Source: Neptuniibacter sp.
GTDB lineage: Bacteria > Pseudomonadota > Gammaproteobacteria > Pseudomonadales > Balneatricaceae
Length of the DNA: 56,864 nt
Assembly (NCBI RefSeq): GCF_024231755.1
Contig: NZ_JAAEQH010000062.1
Coordinates: 1-56,864 of the forward strand
Direction: 5' to 3'
Shown: positions 1-9,449 of the stretch, piece by piece
Position numbering within the stretch: the stretch's first letter is position 1
How the letters are laid out: each line of letters opens with the position of its first letter
Program-made: the position numbers and the translations under genes
Notes under the pieces: model-generated
The model's database searches: none
Told to the model about the DNA's origin: nothing
Seen by the model: only the letters and a program-made list of their open reading frames with translations

Positions 1-2
1 CC

Positions 3-50
3 ATCTTTTCTTTCGAAAAGATATCTTAAGCATTAGCTCTACGAGCTAAT
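3..50. repeat. Two tandem perfect hairpins upstream of tRNA-Met
   Basis: Positions 3-10 and 15-22 form 8-bp perfect arms (ATCTTTTC/GAAAAGAT). Positions 32-39 and 43-50 form a second perfect 8-bp stem (ATTAGCTC/GAGCTAAT). The second hairpin ends only six bases before the tRNA. They may be tRNA-precursor processing structures or the end of an upstream transcription unit. No T-run follows either hairpin, so a classical terminator is not supported. Confidence 0.5.
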
Positions 51-56
51 CTGAGT

Positions 57-133
57 GGCAATATAGCTCAGTTGGTTAGAGCATCGCATTCATAATGCGA
101 GGGTCGCAGGTTCGAGTCCCGCTATTGCCACCA
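57..133 (+). tRNA. tRNA-Met (CAT anticodon, elongator type)
   Basis: This is a 77-nt cloverleaf. The acceptor stem is GGCAATA/TATTGCC, the D-arm contains AGTTGGTTA, the anticodon stem-loop is TCGCA-TTCATAA-TGCGA with anticodon CAT, and CCA is encoded at 131-133. The T-stem has the A-C mismatch also found in the E. coli elongator tRNA-Met. The TAGCTCAGTTGGTTAGAGCA block is typical of elongator rather than initiator tRNA-Met. A C34-lysidine tRNA-Ile2 also has a CAT anticodon and cannot be fully excluded. Confidence 0.93.
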
Positions 134-174
134 TGCTTATCTACTGTTTCCATTTTCGGATACATCTTCTCTGT

Positions 175-249
175 TGGGGTATCGCCAAGCGGTAAGGCAC
201 TGGATTCTGATTCCAGTATGCGGAGGTTCGAATCCTCCTACCCCAGCCA
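175..249 (+). tRNA. tRNA-Gln (CTG anticodon)
   Basis: This is a 75-nt cloverleaf with acceptor stem TGGGGTA/TACCCCA, anticodon stem-loop CTGGA-TTCTGAT-TCCAG (anticodon CTG), T-arm GGAGG-TTCGAAT-CCTCC and encoded CCA at 247-249. It lies 41 nt after tRNA-Met and the two are probably co-transcribed. Fragments similar to its 3' end recur in the repeats at 361-733. Confidence 0.95.
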
Positions 250-360
250 CTTTCTCAGACACACTCACACTTCTAATCCAGTATTGATTTTTCATATAGC
301 ACTAAGAACCTCCAGGTTCGACAAATTGCACGGCAATTTGCGACGAGCATCTATTGCTGC

Positions 361-537
361 GAAGCCCGAAGGGGACTTATCGTCACCTGACGATAAGGAT
401 CAATCCTCCCATCTACCTTAGCCCAGCCACTCCATCCGGTTCCTCCGTTCTCCTAGCGTATATTAATATTGTTGGAGCGATGTCATCATCGCGATTAAAT
501 CTGAAAAGAGCTTCGGCGTGAGGACACGCCTCCAACA
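361..537 (+). repeat. Composite intergenic repeat, copy 1 (hairpin, tRNA-Gln-tail-like piece, REP-like palindrome)
   Basis: This 177-bp unit is repeated almost exactly at 547-733. It begins GAAGCCC and contains a 10-bp perfect hairpin (376-385/388-397). A stretch ending CCCAGCCAC resembles the 3' end of the neighbouring tRNA-Gln. The unit finishes with a REP-like element bounded by TGTTGGAG (470) and CTCCAACA (to 537). No ORF in it looks real. The 250-360 stretch before it holds only a small CAAATTGC/GCAATTTG hairpin. Confidence 0.7.
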
Positions 538-546
538 CGAAGCATT

Positions 547-733
547 GAAGCCCACAGGGGACTCATCGTCACCAGACGATAAGGATCAATCCTCCCATCT
601 ACCTTAGCCCAGCCACTCCATCCAGTTCCTCCGTTCTCCTAGCGTATATTAATATTGTTGGAGCGATTGCCCCTTGCGGGTACATCGCGATTAAATCTGA
701 AAAGAGCTTCGGCGTGAGGACACACCTCCAACA
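547..733 (+). repeat. Composite intergenic repeat, copy 2
   Basis: This is the second copy of the 361-537 unit, about 90% identical by eye, with an extra piece (GCCCCTTGCGGG) inside the REP-like palindrome bounded at 656-733. Because the palindrome tip differs while the ends and flanks are kept, the copies behave like mobile REP/BIME-type sequence plus tandem duplication. The remaining 734-959 is plain A+T-rich DNA with no recognisable feature apart from the ribosome-binding region of the next gene. Confidence 0.7.
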
Positions 734-959
734 AAAAGCGTTTAAACCCTCAACGACCTAATAGATCAGAACCAAACCATTCTGTTTCTGTCCAATCACC
801 TCCGGAAACCCCATAAGTACTAACCCTTATTTTTTAATTATTCTCATCAGGATAAAGCCTGACAGAACTGCCTAAAGCAGATAGACTTTAGAGATCACTA
901 ATAATCCATCGGATATTAAACCGTCTCTGCTCAAGGAACAGGATTAGGAGCTGCTTTTC

Positions 960-3098
960 ATGCCACAAGCAATTGAAATTGATGGTAACGCCCTTCTGGA
1001 AAAATATGGCTCAGGGCACCATCGCAGACAGCGCCTTAGAAAAAACGTACAACTACTGTTTCTTGGCCTTAGCGCAGAAGAAACCGCGCCTCTGATCACT
1101 CTGCTCAGAACATCCCGTATATCCCCTAGAGGAAAGCAGGTTAACAACGAGCAAGAGTTCTTAGACGCACTGAGCGAACGCTCCTGGGATCTTATTCTCT
1201 GCACTATAGATAGAGGGGAATTTACCTCTAAGCATGCCATAAGCCATCTTAAGCGACTGCATAAAGACATTCCCATCATCCAGATCATCCCTAGCTCAGA
1301 TAGCCAACTATTGCTTCAGGGCCTAAAGAACCATCTTCAAGCAGTGGTTCCATTAGATGAGAAAGAGCTGGTCTTAATTCATATTCGCAAAGAACTTGAT
1401 AGCCTTGATCACCGACGCCGCTTACGACAAGCAGAGGCAGCTCTTGCAGAGGCAGAAAAACGCAACGTACAGCTAATGCAAAGCTCAAAGAATGCCATTG
1501 TCTGCAGTCAGGGTAATGATATTGTGTTCTGCAATGAAAGCTTTCTTGATCTCTTTGGCTATGACAACTCAGAGCAAGCTACGGAGAAAGGACTATCTAA
1601 CCTTTTTACTTACGATGATCGGGCTGAATTCTCTGAACAACTTGCTTCTCTCAGCGAAGAACATTCAGGGGAAATAATTCTCCAATTAACAGCCCAACGT
1701 ACAGACCGCTCTGAATTCACAGCCAACCTTGAACTTTCCAACATTGAATTCAATGGCGATAAGGCTGTTCGCGCACTGTTCCGTGTAGATGATCACCACA
1801 TTGGGCACCTTCTAAGTGAAGATTTAGATTTCATTTCTGGGCTATATAACAAAGAACATCTGCACAAACAGCTGGAGCAAATTGTTCAGCAAGCTTTACA
1901 TGGTGGTAACGACTGCAGTCTGCTGCATATTGAACTAGATCAGCTGGAACAGATTCGATCCAGATTTGGCAATGAAGGAAGTGACCAGGTCATCAGGGAC
2001 ATATCGGCCTTGTTGAGAAAGATGGTTAATAAAGCCCATCTACTCACTCATCCAGAAGATAACACCTTTGTGATCATCTTCCGTGACCCTAACGTAGAAA
2101 ATGCTCAGGCATTTGCTGAGACATTATGTAAGAAAATTGCATCCAACACATCACAGGCAGCCGGGGTCAGTGCGCAAACAACCTGTTCAATAGGCATCTC
2201 GCTGATCAATGACAACACACCTCCTATGCAGGAGGTCTTAGCACGAGCAGAATCCGCAGCTAAGAGTCTGCATAGCGACACCAAGAAAGGCAACGGGGTA
2301 CAACTGCATATTCCAGAGGCAACTGTAACCGAACAGCATAATGATGAATTTATGCGGATCTGCAAAGCAGTCGATGAGAAGGAGTTTAGGCTCCTGTTTC
2401 AGCCTATCGTTAACCTGACCTCCGAAAACGAAACCGAGCAACACTACGAAGTTTTGCTACGCTTACTCAGTGATGAAGAAAACGAACTATCCCCTAACGA
2501 GTTTATGAATGCTATAAGTGACCCGGCTATAGCGCTAAAAGTGGATAGATGGGTTATTGAGCACAGTTTAAGAAACCTAAAACGCTCACTGAAGCAAAAG
2601 CATAATAGCACCCTGTTTATCAACATCTCAGTGCACACCCTTAATGATCAAAAATTGTTAGTTTGGTTAGCAGAAGCGCTGCGACGTAACAATATTCCAG
2701 CAGACCGTTTGGTATTTCAGATCAGTGAAAACGATGTAACCATTTCACCAAAGCAAGCTCGCTTGTATACAGAGAAGCTGCACAAAATGCACTGCCGGGT
2801 GTGCATCAAACATTTTGGAAGTTCACCAGAAGAAAGCGACATCCTAAAACAAGTACGAGCAGATTTTATAAAACTGGATGGTTCCTATATCCAGGAGCTG
2901 GGGCAGGATACTAACCAAGATGAGCAGTTCTTTAATCTGGTACAGCAGCTGAGCAGCATGGACAAGATCACCATCGCCCCACTGGTAGAAAATACCAAAG
3001 CGATGGCAACACTATGGAAAGCGGGCGTGGATTATGTGCAGGGCTTCTACCTGCAACCTCCACGCGAGAAGATGGATTACGATTTCTTCGCTGAATAA
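960..3098 (+). CDS. fimX: FimX-like c-di-GMP receptor with degenerate GGDEF and EAL domains
   Basis: The 712-residue protein has an N-terminal receiver-like domain (about 25-155), a coiled linker, a PAS domain (about 170-280), a GGDEF-like domain (about 290-455) and an EAL-like domain (about 470-705). The GGDEF signature is lost (PEDNTFVIIF at that position) and EAL reads EVLLR. Catalysis is therefore unlikely, and c-di-GMP binding by the EAL-like domain is expected. The EVLLRLL motif and the C-terminal YVQGFYLQPP...MDYDFF match the FimX family, which in Pseudomonas (about 690 aa) controls type IV pilus assembly at a cell pole. An AGGATTAGGAG ribosome site precedes ATG960. It could be another degenerate dual-domain protein, but order and length fit FimX well. 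Confidence 0.8.
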   Translation: MPQAIEIDGNALLEKYGSGHHRRQRLRKNVQLLFLGLSAEETAPLITLLRTSRISPRGKQVNNEQEFLDALSERSWDLILCTIDRGEFTSKHAISHLKRLHKDIPIIQIIPSSDSQLLLQGLKNHLQAVVPLDEKELVLIHIRKELDSLDHRRRLRQAEAALAEAEKRNVQLMQSSKNAIVCSQGNDIVFCNESFLDLFGYDNSEQATEKGLSNLFTYDDRAEFSEQLASLSEEHSGEIILQLTAQRTDRSEFTANLELSNIEFNGDKAVRALFRVDDHHIGHLLSEDLDFISGLYNKEHLHKQLEQIVQQALHGGNDCSLLHIELDQLEQIRSRFGNEGSDQVIRDISALLRKMVNKAHLLTHPEDNTFVIIFRDPNVENAQAFAETLCKKIASNTSQAAGVSAQTTCSIGISLINDNTPPMQEVLARAESAAKSLHSDTKKGNGVQLHIPEATVTEQHNDEFMRICKAVDEKEFRLLFQPIVNLTSENETEQHYEVLLRLLSDEENELSPNEFMNAISDPAIALKVDRWVIEHSLRNLKRSLKQKHNSTLFINISVHTLNDQKLLVWLAEALRRNNIPADRLVFQISENDVTISPKQARLYTEKLHKMHCRVCIKHFGSSPEESDILKQVRADFIKLDGSYIQELGQDTNQDEQFFNLVQQLSSMDKITIAPLVENTKAMATLWKAGVDYVQGFYLQPPREKMDYDFFAE

Positions 3099-3122
3099 AA
3101 ACTAACGAAATAACTGAACAAA

Positions 3123-4340
3123 TCAGATAAGAGTATCGCGATCACGGAAACCGATCAGGTATAAAATACCATCCAGTCCCAGGGTAGAAATCGCCTGTTT
3201 TGCACTCTCCCTCACTAAAGGCTTCGCACGGAATGCAATGCCTAAACCTGCAATAGATAGCATCGGTAGATCGTTTGCACCATCACCTACAGCAATTGTC
3301 TGCTCGAGACGGATACCTTCTTTTTCAGCAATCTCACGCAACAGCTCAGCCTTACGCTCACCGTTAACAACGGTGCCTTTGACTTCACCTGTCACCTTGC
3401 CATCGGCATCTATATCCAGCTCATTCGCATAGACATAATCGAAACCCAGTTTGTTCTGCAGATGAGATGCAAAGTAGTTGAAACCGCCAGAGAGAATAGC
3501 CGTTTTAAAGCCTAAAGCTTTAAGATTTGAAACCAGCTCTTCAGCACCTTCAGTCATTGGTAGGCGCTCTGCAATTTCATCTAAGACAGAAACATCCAAC
3601 CCCTTGAGCAAAGCCATGCGACGACGGAAGCTTTCATTGAAATCAATCTCGCCACGCATTGCAGCCTCTGTGATCTCTGAAACCTGCTCACCAACACCCG
3701 CTTCTTTAGCCAGCTCATCAATAACTTCCGCTTCGATCAGAGTTGAATCCATATCAAACACAACAAGGCGACGGTTACGACGGAAAATATCATCTTTCTG
3801 GAACGCGATATCCACATCAAGATCACTAGCCGTTTTCAGGAATTCTGCTCTTAATGCGGCAGTATCAGCAGGCGCACCTCGAACTGAAAACTCAACGCAA
3901 GCCTTAGTCTTAGCGGGAGAATCATTCAGACTAACTCGACCAGAAAGACGATTGATATTATCAATATTGAGACCATGACTGGCTGCAATTTCAGTAACCG
4001 TAGCGATATGCTCCGAACTGAGCTTACGGGAAAGCAAAGTAATGATATGTCGGGATTTACCCTGTCCATCTACCCACTGCTCGTAATTTTCCTCATCTAC
4101 CGGTTGGAAACGGATATTCATATTCAGCTCATGAGCCTTGAACAAAATATCGCGCAACAGCGGTGAAGATTCAGCCTCTTTCGGCACCTCAATTAAAATA
4201 CCAAGGGACAGAGTATCGTGTATAACCGCCTGCCCTATATCCAGAATATTAATCTGATAAGCTGCCAGAATTTTTGTGATTGAGGAGGTAACTCCCGGTC
4301 GATCATCACCGGAAATGTTAAGCAGAATAATCTCTTTCAT
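3123..4340 (-). CDS. serB: Phosphoserine phosphatase with tandem ACT domains
   Basis: SerB removes phosphate from O-phospho-L-serine in the last step of serine synthesis. The 405-residue product has two N-terminal ACT domains (about 1-80, starting KEIILLNISGDDRPG, and about 95-175) and a HAD phosphatase domain. The nucleophile motif DMDSTLIEAEVIDEL, motif II LSGGFNYFA and motif III VGDGANDLPML are all visible. The length matches the roughly 400-aa double-ACT SerB of pseudomonads rather than the 322-aa E. coli form. An in-frame TTG lies 15 nt upstream, but ATG at 4340 gives the normal N-terminus. It converges on the FimX-like gene with 24 bp between the stops. Confidence 0.95.
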   Translation of the reverse strand: MKEIILLNISGDDRPGVTSSITKILAAYQINILDIGQAVIHDTLSLGILIEVPKEAESSPLLRDILFKAHELNMNIRFQPVDEENYEQWVDGQGKSRHIITLLSRKLSSEHIATVTEIAASHGLNIDNINRLSGRVSLNDSPAKTKACVEFSVRGAPADTAALRAEFLKTASDLDVDIAFQKDDIFRRNRRLVVFDMDSTLIEAEVIDELAKEAGVGEQVSEITEAAMRGEIDFNESFRRRMALLKGLDVSVLDEIAERLPMTEGAEELVSNLKALGFKTAILSGGFNYFASHLQNKLGFDYVYANELDIDADGKVTGEVKGTVVNGERKAELLREIAEKEGIRLEQTIAVGDGANDLPMLSIAGLGIAFRAKPLVRESAKQAISTLGLDGILYLIGFRDRDTLI

Positions 4341-4462
4341 CGAGACAGGGCCCAAAGAATGTTCAAGTTGGGCGAATTATAGCAAAGGCTTGGTTTCTTG
4401 GGCATATCTATCCTCTAGGAAGAGCTCTAAGATATAAAGGCTCATGTACCGAAGGAAAAGTT

Positions 4463-5770
4463 GTGCTCAGCGAATCATTTTTTAATCTACTGCCAGAAAG
4501 TTCCAACCTGATTCTGATAATTGCTGGTATCGCTTTTCTGGAATCACTCGCCTTTGCCGGTATTTTTGTTCCCGGTGTAGCATTACTTTTTCTTGGTGCA
4601 ACCTTGGCTGGCCAGCAGGGCATTGAACTTAACGCTCTGCTCATTTCAGCTTTTGCCGGTGCTGTTCTAGGCGATGGACTGAGTTTCATTGCTGGCCGCT
4701 ATTTAGCGCAACCAGTTCGCCGCATGCCGATTATTCGAAATCACCCCGAATGGCTAAGCAAAGGGGAAACCTTTTTCGCCAGATATGGCATTATCAGCAT
4801 CGTGATTGGCAGGTTTATCGGCCCTATACGCCCAGTAGTGCCTTTTGTGGCTGGAACATGCCAAATGAAGCCGCTAGCCTATTTTCCACTGAACCTAGCC
4901 TCAGCCCTGGTATGGAGCCCGGTTTATATTATTCCAGGATACCTTACCGGAGTTGCTGCAGAGAGCATCTCTATTAACTGGGCACTGTTAATTGAAACAC
5001 TGATTATTATCGGGGTGATGCTCCTGATATTCAGCACGAGTCACAAATGGCTGACAGACAATAAACATTCCCTTACCGCTCCACTTGTAGCTCTTCTAAC
5101 CGCCTCTGCCAGCTTTTCTGCACTGCTATTTATTCAGACAACCCAAACACTGCAGAAGTGGAATCAAGACACATTCTCACTACTTCATCCCACAAATAAC
5201 TCATTCGGACATCTGATCAAAGATATTGCTGGGTTGATTACCAGCTTGGGTGACTCATTACTGGTTTTCAGCGCTGGTGCTGTAATCTGTTTCTGGCTCT
5301 ACCGATACAGCAGCAAAACCCTCATGTTCACCTTTGCTGCCCTACTGGTTTCTGGAAAAGCGTTTAACAGCTTGCTTAAAATTATTTTTGCTAATCCAAG
5401 GCCTCCCTCAGGGCAACACCTAAGCACATTCAGCTTCCCCAGCGGCCATAGCAGTGCAGCAAGCACCCTGTTATTTCTCTGTGCGGTAATTTTCGCCTAT
5501 GGTTATGCCACACCGTCAAGGCGCTGGATTTACCTTAGCGCTGCCTGTATAGCCGCTCTTGTAGCACTATCTAGAGTTGTACTAGGAGTGCACTGGCCAT
5601 TAGATGTCATTACCGGCTTGATAGAAGGGATCATATTTGCAGCTATTTTTCGGTTACTATTGCCGAGATCAGAAAGTGGTTTATCAACCTCAAATAAAGG
5701 AAAAAGCCAGCTACTGATATGGCTGGCTTGTCTTTGTTCAGGCTATATACTGGTTAGCGCTTTTTCTTAA
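4463..5770 (+). CDS. DedA-family / PAP2 phosphatase fusion membrane protein
   Basis: The N-terminal half (about 1-185) is a DedA/SNARE-associated domain (VPGVALLFLGATLAG, GDGLSFIAGRYL, GRFIGPIRPVVPFVAG). The C-terminal half (about 225-400) is a PAP2 acid phosphatase with all three motifs: KIIFANPRPP, FPSGHSS and SRVVLGVHWPLD. DedA proteins move undecaprenyl phosphate or other lipids, and PAP2 enzymes dephosphorylate lipid pyrophosphates, so a role in lipid-carrier recycling in the inner membrane is a reasonable inference. The start is GTG at 4463. Its 3' end overlaps rnr, which is convergent, by 17 bp. Confidence 0.85.
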   Translation: MLSESFFNLLPESSNLILIIAGIAFLESLAFAGIFVPGVALLFLGATLAGQQGIELNALLISAFAGAVLGDGLSFIAGRYLAQPVRRMPIIRNHPEWLSKGETFFARYGIISIVIGRFIGPIRPVVPFVAGTCQMKPLAYFPLNLASALVWSPVYIIPGYLTGVAAESISINWALLIETLIIIGVMLLIFSTSHKWLTDNKHSLTAPLVALLTASASFSALLFIQTTQTLQKWNQDTFSLLHPTNNSFGHLIKDIAGLITSLGDSLLVFSAGAVICFWLYRYSSKTLMFTFAALLVSGKAFNSLLKIIFANPRPPSGQHLSTFSFPSGHSSAASTLLFLCAVIFAYGYATPSRRWIYLSAACIAALVALSRVVLGVHWPLDVITGLIEGIIFAAIFRLLLPRSESGLSTSNKGKSQLLIWLACLCSGYILVSAFS

Positions 5771-8417
5771 CCTTAAGGCCCTTTTTCTTACCCTTTAGGG
5801 CTGGCTTTTTTAATTTAGGCTTAGCAGTGACCTTTCGTTTTTTCGCCTTATTGCTTTTACCCTTGCCACCACCGCTGAACTCCATAAGCTCCTGCTCTGC
5901 AGCAGACAAGTTATGTTTATTCGCAGGCTTAGCCTTATCGTCAACAATACGTTTCTTAGGCTTACCATTTGGGACTACATCGCGCTTTTTCCCTGAGCGC
6001 ATCAAGGCTTCGCGCTGCGAACCCTTTTTCGGCTTCGAGCGTTCATCACGACGCGTAGGTTTATGGCCCCACTCATGCTTATGGCCCGGCAGTTTTCCAG
6101 AGGAAGAGGAACCATCCTGAGCACCTAGCTTACCTTCAGCCAACAGCTCACGCGTCGTTTTCTTCTTAGCTTGTTTTTTCTGTTCAACCAGTTCGAAATC
6201 AATCTTACGTTCATCAAGATCAACCCGGACCACTTTCACCAGTAGGCGATCACCTAGTTTAAAGACCTTGCGAGTTCGCTCACCAACTAAACGCTGCTTA
6301 GCCTGATCAAACACATAGTAGTCACCCGGCAGCGCCGTAATATGCACCAGCCCTTCCACAAATAGTTCATCCAGCTCAACAAACACACCAAAACCAGTTA
6401 CAGCGGAGATGACACCTTCAAATTCATCACCCACATGCTCCTGCATGTATTCACATTTGAGCCACGCCACTACATCACGTGTAGCCTCATCGGAACGGCG
6501 CTCAGTCATCGAACAGTGCTCACCCAACTGCAGCAGTTGTTCCATGCTGTAGTTGCAAGCGAATGCTGAATTGATAGCAAAGTCATCCGGACGTTGCAGC
6601 GCTTTATCTTTTTTCTCCGAGTGGATTGCCGCACGGATCAAACGGTGTACCAGCAGATCCGGATAACGACGAATTGGGGAAGTGAAGTGGGTATAAGCTG
6701 GATAAGCCAGACCGAAATGCCCCTGGTTATCCGGGCTGTACACTGCCTGCTGCATTGAGCGCAGCATCATAGTCTGGATTAGGTGCCGATCAGGTCGTTC
6801 CTCAATCCACTCAGCCAATTCCTGATAGTCTTTTGGCTCAGGTTTTTCCCCGCCCCCCAAACTCAAACCCAGCTCCCTAAGGTATGAGCGTAGGTTCTCA
6901 AGCTTCTGTTCTTTTGGTCCCTCATGGACACGATAGATCGCTGGAATATCCAGCTTCTTCAGGAAACGTGCGGTGGCTACGTTTGCACAAAGCATGCACT
7001 CTTCAATTAGCTTATGCGCATCATTACGGTGGACTGGCACAATCTGCTCGATCTTACGGTCCTCACCAAACACCATACGGGTTTCAGTGGTTTCAAAATC
7101 GATAGCACCACGGATATCACGTGCCTTTCTTAACGCGAAATAGAGACTATAGAGATCTTCCAGATGAGGAACGATATTGTAGTAGTGCGCCCGCAACTGT
7201 TTAGACTCACCCTCATCCGGTTGCATCAACATCTTACCAACCTTGGTGTAGGTAAGACGGGCATGAGAACGGATCACAGCTTCATAGAATTTGTACCCAG
7301 AAAGCACACCTGCTTCACTGATGGTCATCTCACAAACCATCGCCAGACGATCTACATCAGGGTTGAGAGAGCACAAACCATTGGAGAGAAGCTCTGGTAA
7401 CATCGGCACAACAAACTCTGGAAAGTATGTTGAGTTGGAGCGCTTAAACGCTTCTTTATCCAGCTCAGAGTTTGGTCGTACGTACCAGGACACATCGGCT
7501 ATCGCGACCCATAGACGCCAACCACCAGATTTTTTCCGCTCAGCATAAACCGCATCATCGAAGTCTTTGGCATCTTCACCATCGATAGTGACCAACGGCA
7601 GATCACGCAAATCTACACGGTTTACCTTGGCGCTTTCCTCAACCTCAGCAGCCAACTCTCCCACTTCCTGACGTACTTCATCAGGCCATTCGTGGGGAAT
7701 ATCATAGTTATGGATAGCAACTGTGATCTCCATACCTGGCGCCATATGATCGCCCAGTACCTCGGTCACTTTAGCCTGAGGCATCTGACGCTTACCCGGC
7801 TGAGAGATCAGTTCTGCCACTACAAGCTGACCATCTTTGTATTGCAGAGGATTTTCAGGATCAGGAACAATCATAATTTCCTGAGTAATACGCTGATTCT
7901 CTGGACGCAGGTAACCAAAGCCTTCCTGACCACTGAAGCGCCCCACCAACTTGCGTGTATTTCGCTCCAGAATCTCTACAATTTTCCCTTCACGACGGCC
8001 TTTAAAATCGACATTTACTTCCTGTACCAGCACTCGATCGCCATCAAACACTTGGCGCATCTGGCGAGGACTCAGTTTTAGATCATCGCCGCCTTCATCT
8101 GGTTTTACGAAACCAAAACCATCTCTGTGACCGATGACACGTCCCTTGATCAGCGACATCTTGTCCAGCAACGCAAACTCATTACGGCGATTGCTCATCA
8201 ACTGGCCGTCACGACACATTGCTTTAAGACGGAAAGAGAGTGCATCGCGGCTTTCCGGGTTCCAGACCCCCATCTCCTCACACAGCTGAGCATGACCTAC
8301 AGGCGCCCCCCGCTCCTGCATAAACTGCAGGATATACTCGCGGCTTGGCACCGGGTTTTCGTATTTCTCAGCTTCCGCTGCTGCATCAGGGTCTTTTTTA
8401 GTCCAGTCGTTGCTCAT
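5754..8417 (-). CDS. rnr: Ribonuclease R
   Basis: RNase R is a 3'-5' processive exoribonuclease that degrades structured RNA and takes part in rRNA and mRNA quality control. The 887-residue protein shows the expected order: an N-terminal helix-turn-helix domain (about 20-85), two cold-shock/OB domains (about 90-235), the RNB catalytic domain (about 265-590, with DGEDAKDFDDAVYAE supplying the metal-binding aspartates and HFTSPIRRYPDLLVHR), an S1 domain (about 655-735) and a long lysine-rich tail (about 740-887) typical of gammaproteobacterial RNase R. It is transcribed away from the sec cluster, whose terminator lies just downstream of secF. Confidence 0.97.
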   Translation of the reverse strand: MSNDWTKKDPDAAAEAEKYENPVPSREYILQFMQERGAPVGHAQLCEEMGVWNPESRDALSFRLKAMCRDGQLMSNRRNEFALLDKMSLIKGRVIGHRDGFGFVKPDEGGDDLKLSPRQMRQVFDGDRVLVQEVNVDFKGRREGKIVEILERNTRKLVGRFSGQEGFGYLRPENQRITQEIMIVPDPENPLQYKDGQLVVAELISQPGKRQMPQAKVTEVLGDHMAPGMEITVAIHNYDIPHEWPDEVRQEVGELAAEVEESAKVNRVDLRDLPLVTIDGEDAKDFDDAVYAERKKSGGWRLWVAIADVSWYVRPNSELDKEAFKRSNSTYFPEFVVPMLPELLSNGLCSLNPDVDRLAMVCEMTISEAGVLSGYKFYEAVIRSHARLTYTKVGKMLMQPDEGESKQLRAHYYNIVPHLEDLYSLYFALRKARDIRGAIDFETTETRMVFGEDRKIEQIVPVHRNDAHKLIEECMLCANVATARFLKKLDIPAIYRVHEGPKEQKLENLRSYLRELGLSLGGGEKPEPKDYQELAEWIEERPDRHLIQTMMLRSMQQAVYSPDNQGHFGLAYPAYTHFTSPIRRYPDLLVHRLIRAAIHSEKKDKALQRPDDFAINSAFACNYSMEQLLQLGEHCSMTERRSDEATRDVVAWLKCEYMQEHVGDEFEGVISAVTGFGVFVELDELFVEGLVHITALPGDYYVFDQAKQRLVGERTRKVFKLGDRLLVKVVRVDLDERKIDFELVEQKKQAKKKTTRELLAEGKLGAQDGSSSSGKLPGHKHEWGHKPTRRDERSKPKKGSQREALMRSGKKRDVVPNGKPKKRIVDDKAKPANKHNLSAAEQELMEFSGGGKGKSNKAKKRKVTAKPKLKKPALKGKKKGLKVKKKR

Positions 8418-8480
8418 AGGTCGTTCTCAAGGGGAACATAGATAAATTCAGCATATCACGCTGAACCATATAACGCGCAA

Positions 8481-8506
8481 ATAAAAGAGCCGGCAGATGC
8501 CGGCTC
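8481..8506 (-). terminator. Rho-independent terminator of the queA-tgt-yajC-secD-secF operon
   Basis: On the minus strand a perfect GAGCCGGC/GCCGGCTC stem with a short loop is followed by TTTTAT. It lies just past the secF stop codon. Confidence 0.85.
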
Positions 8507-8518
8507 CGGTAAAACTTA

Positions 8519-9439
8519 TTAAGGAAGGTCGTCGACCTCTTCCTCTTTTTCCTCCGGCGGCATCAGGTCCTCTTTACAGATGCCCATCGCAACCAGCACG
8601 TTTGCAGCTACGTAGATTGATGAGTAAGTACCCACCAGCACACCGACCAGCAAAGCGATTGCGAAACCATGAATCATCTCACCACCAAATACCGCCAGTG
8701 CAACCAGCACCAACAACGTGGTCAAGGACGTCACCAAAGTACGACCCAGAGTCTGACTCAGTGAGGTATTCATAATCTCCAGAGGCGTACCCTTACGCAT
8801 CTTACGGAAGTTTTCACGAATACGATCAGATACAACGATTGTATCGTTCAACGAGTAACCGATTACCGCCAATATCGCAGCCAATACAGTCAGGTCAAAA
8901 TCGAGCCTGAACAAGGCAAAGAAACCCAGCACAATAAGAACGTCATGTGCCAGAGCGGCAACAGCACCCAGAGAGAATTTGATCTGGAAACGGAAAGCTA
9001 CGTAAACCATGATCATGAACAGTGCCAGCAGCATGCCCATGCCACCCTGTTCACGCAGTTCTTCACCTACCTGCGCGCCCACAAACTCGTTACGGCGCAG
9101 ATTCAACTGCTGGCCTTCATCAGCCTGCAGGGCAGATAGAACCTTGTCGCCCAGCTTAGGATCATGATCCTGGCCCAGACGGATCAGAATATCGGTAGGC
9201 GAACCAAAGGTCTGTACCACCGCATCTTCGTAACCAGCAGTTTTCAACTGACCGCGAATCTTATTCAGATCAGCAGGTTGCTCATAGCCGATTTCGACCA
9301 GACTACCACCGGTGAAATCTAGACCGAATTTAAGTCCATTAACTGCCAGAGCACCAATAGAGATAACCAGCAGAATAATTGAGCTCGCTGCAGCAATCTT
9401 GCGCAAGCCCATGAAGTTATAAATTTTCAACTCAGACAT
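8519..9439 (-). CDS. secF: Protein translocase subunit SecF
   Basis: SecF works with SecD and YajC to drive late steps of Sec protein export using the proton-motive force. The product (about 306 aa) starts MSELKIYNFMGLRK, has an N-terminal membrane helix, the periplasmic GLDFTGGSLVEIGYEQP motif, and five further helices including AVIGYSLNDTIVVSDRIREN. A GAGGAG ribosome site six bases upstream favours ATG at 9437-9439. A second ATG lies directly upstream, and a longer in-frame extension into secD is not supported. It lies 10 bp after secD. Confidence 0.95.
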   Translation of the reverse strand: MSELKIYNFMGLRKIAAASSIILLVISIGALAVNGLKFGLDFTGGSLVEIGYEQPADLNKIRGQLKTAGYEDAVVQTFGSPTDILIRLGQDHDPKLGDKVLSALQADEGQQLNLRRNEFVGAQVGEELREQGGMGMLLALFMIMVYVAFRFQIKFSLGAVAALAHDVLIVLGFFALFRLDFDLTVLAAILAVIGYSLNDTIVVSDRIRENFRKMRKGTPLEIMNTSLSQTLGRTLVTSLTTLLVLVALAVFGGEMIHGFAIALLVGVLVGTYSSIYVAANVLVAMGICKEDLMPPEEKEEEVDDLP

Positions 9440-9449
9440 CATCGGCTCC

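Noticed and set aside
95..421. Open frame across tRNA-Gln and the first repeat
   Set aside because: It translates the tRNA genes and the intergenic repeat and is not a gene.
3478..3978. 166-codon open frame opposite serB
   Set aside because: It is entirely antisense to the conserved SerB coding region with no ribosome site. Similar antisense frames in rnr, secD, tgt and queA were also discarded.
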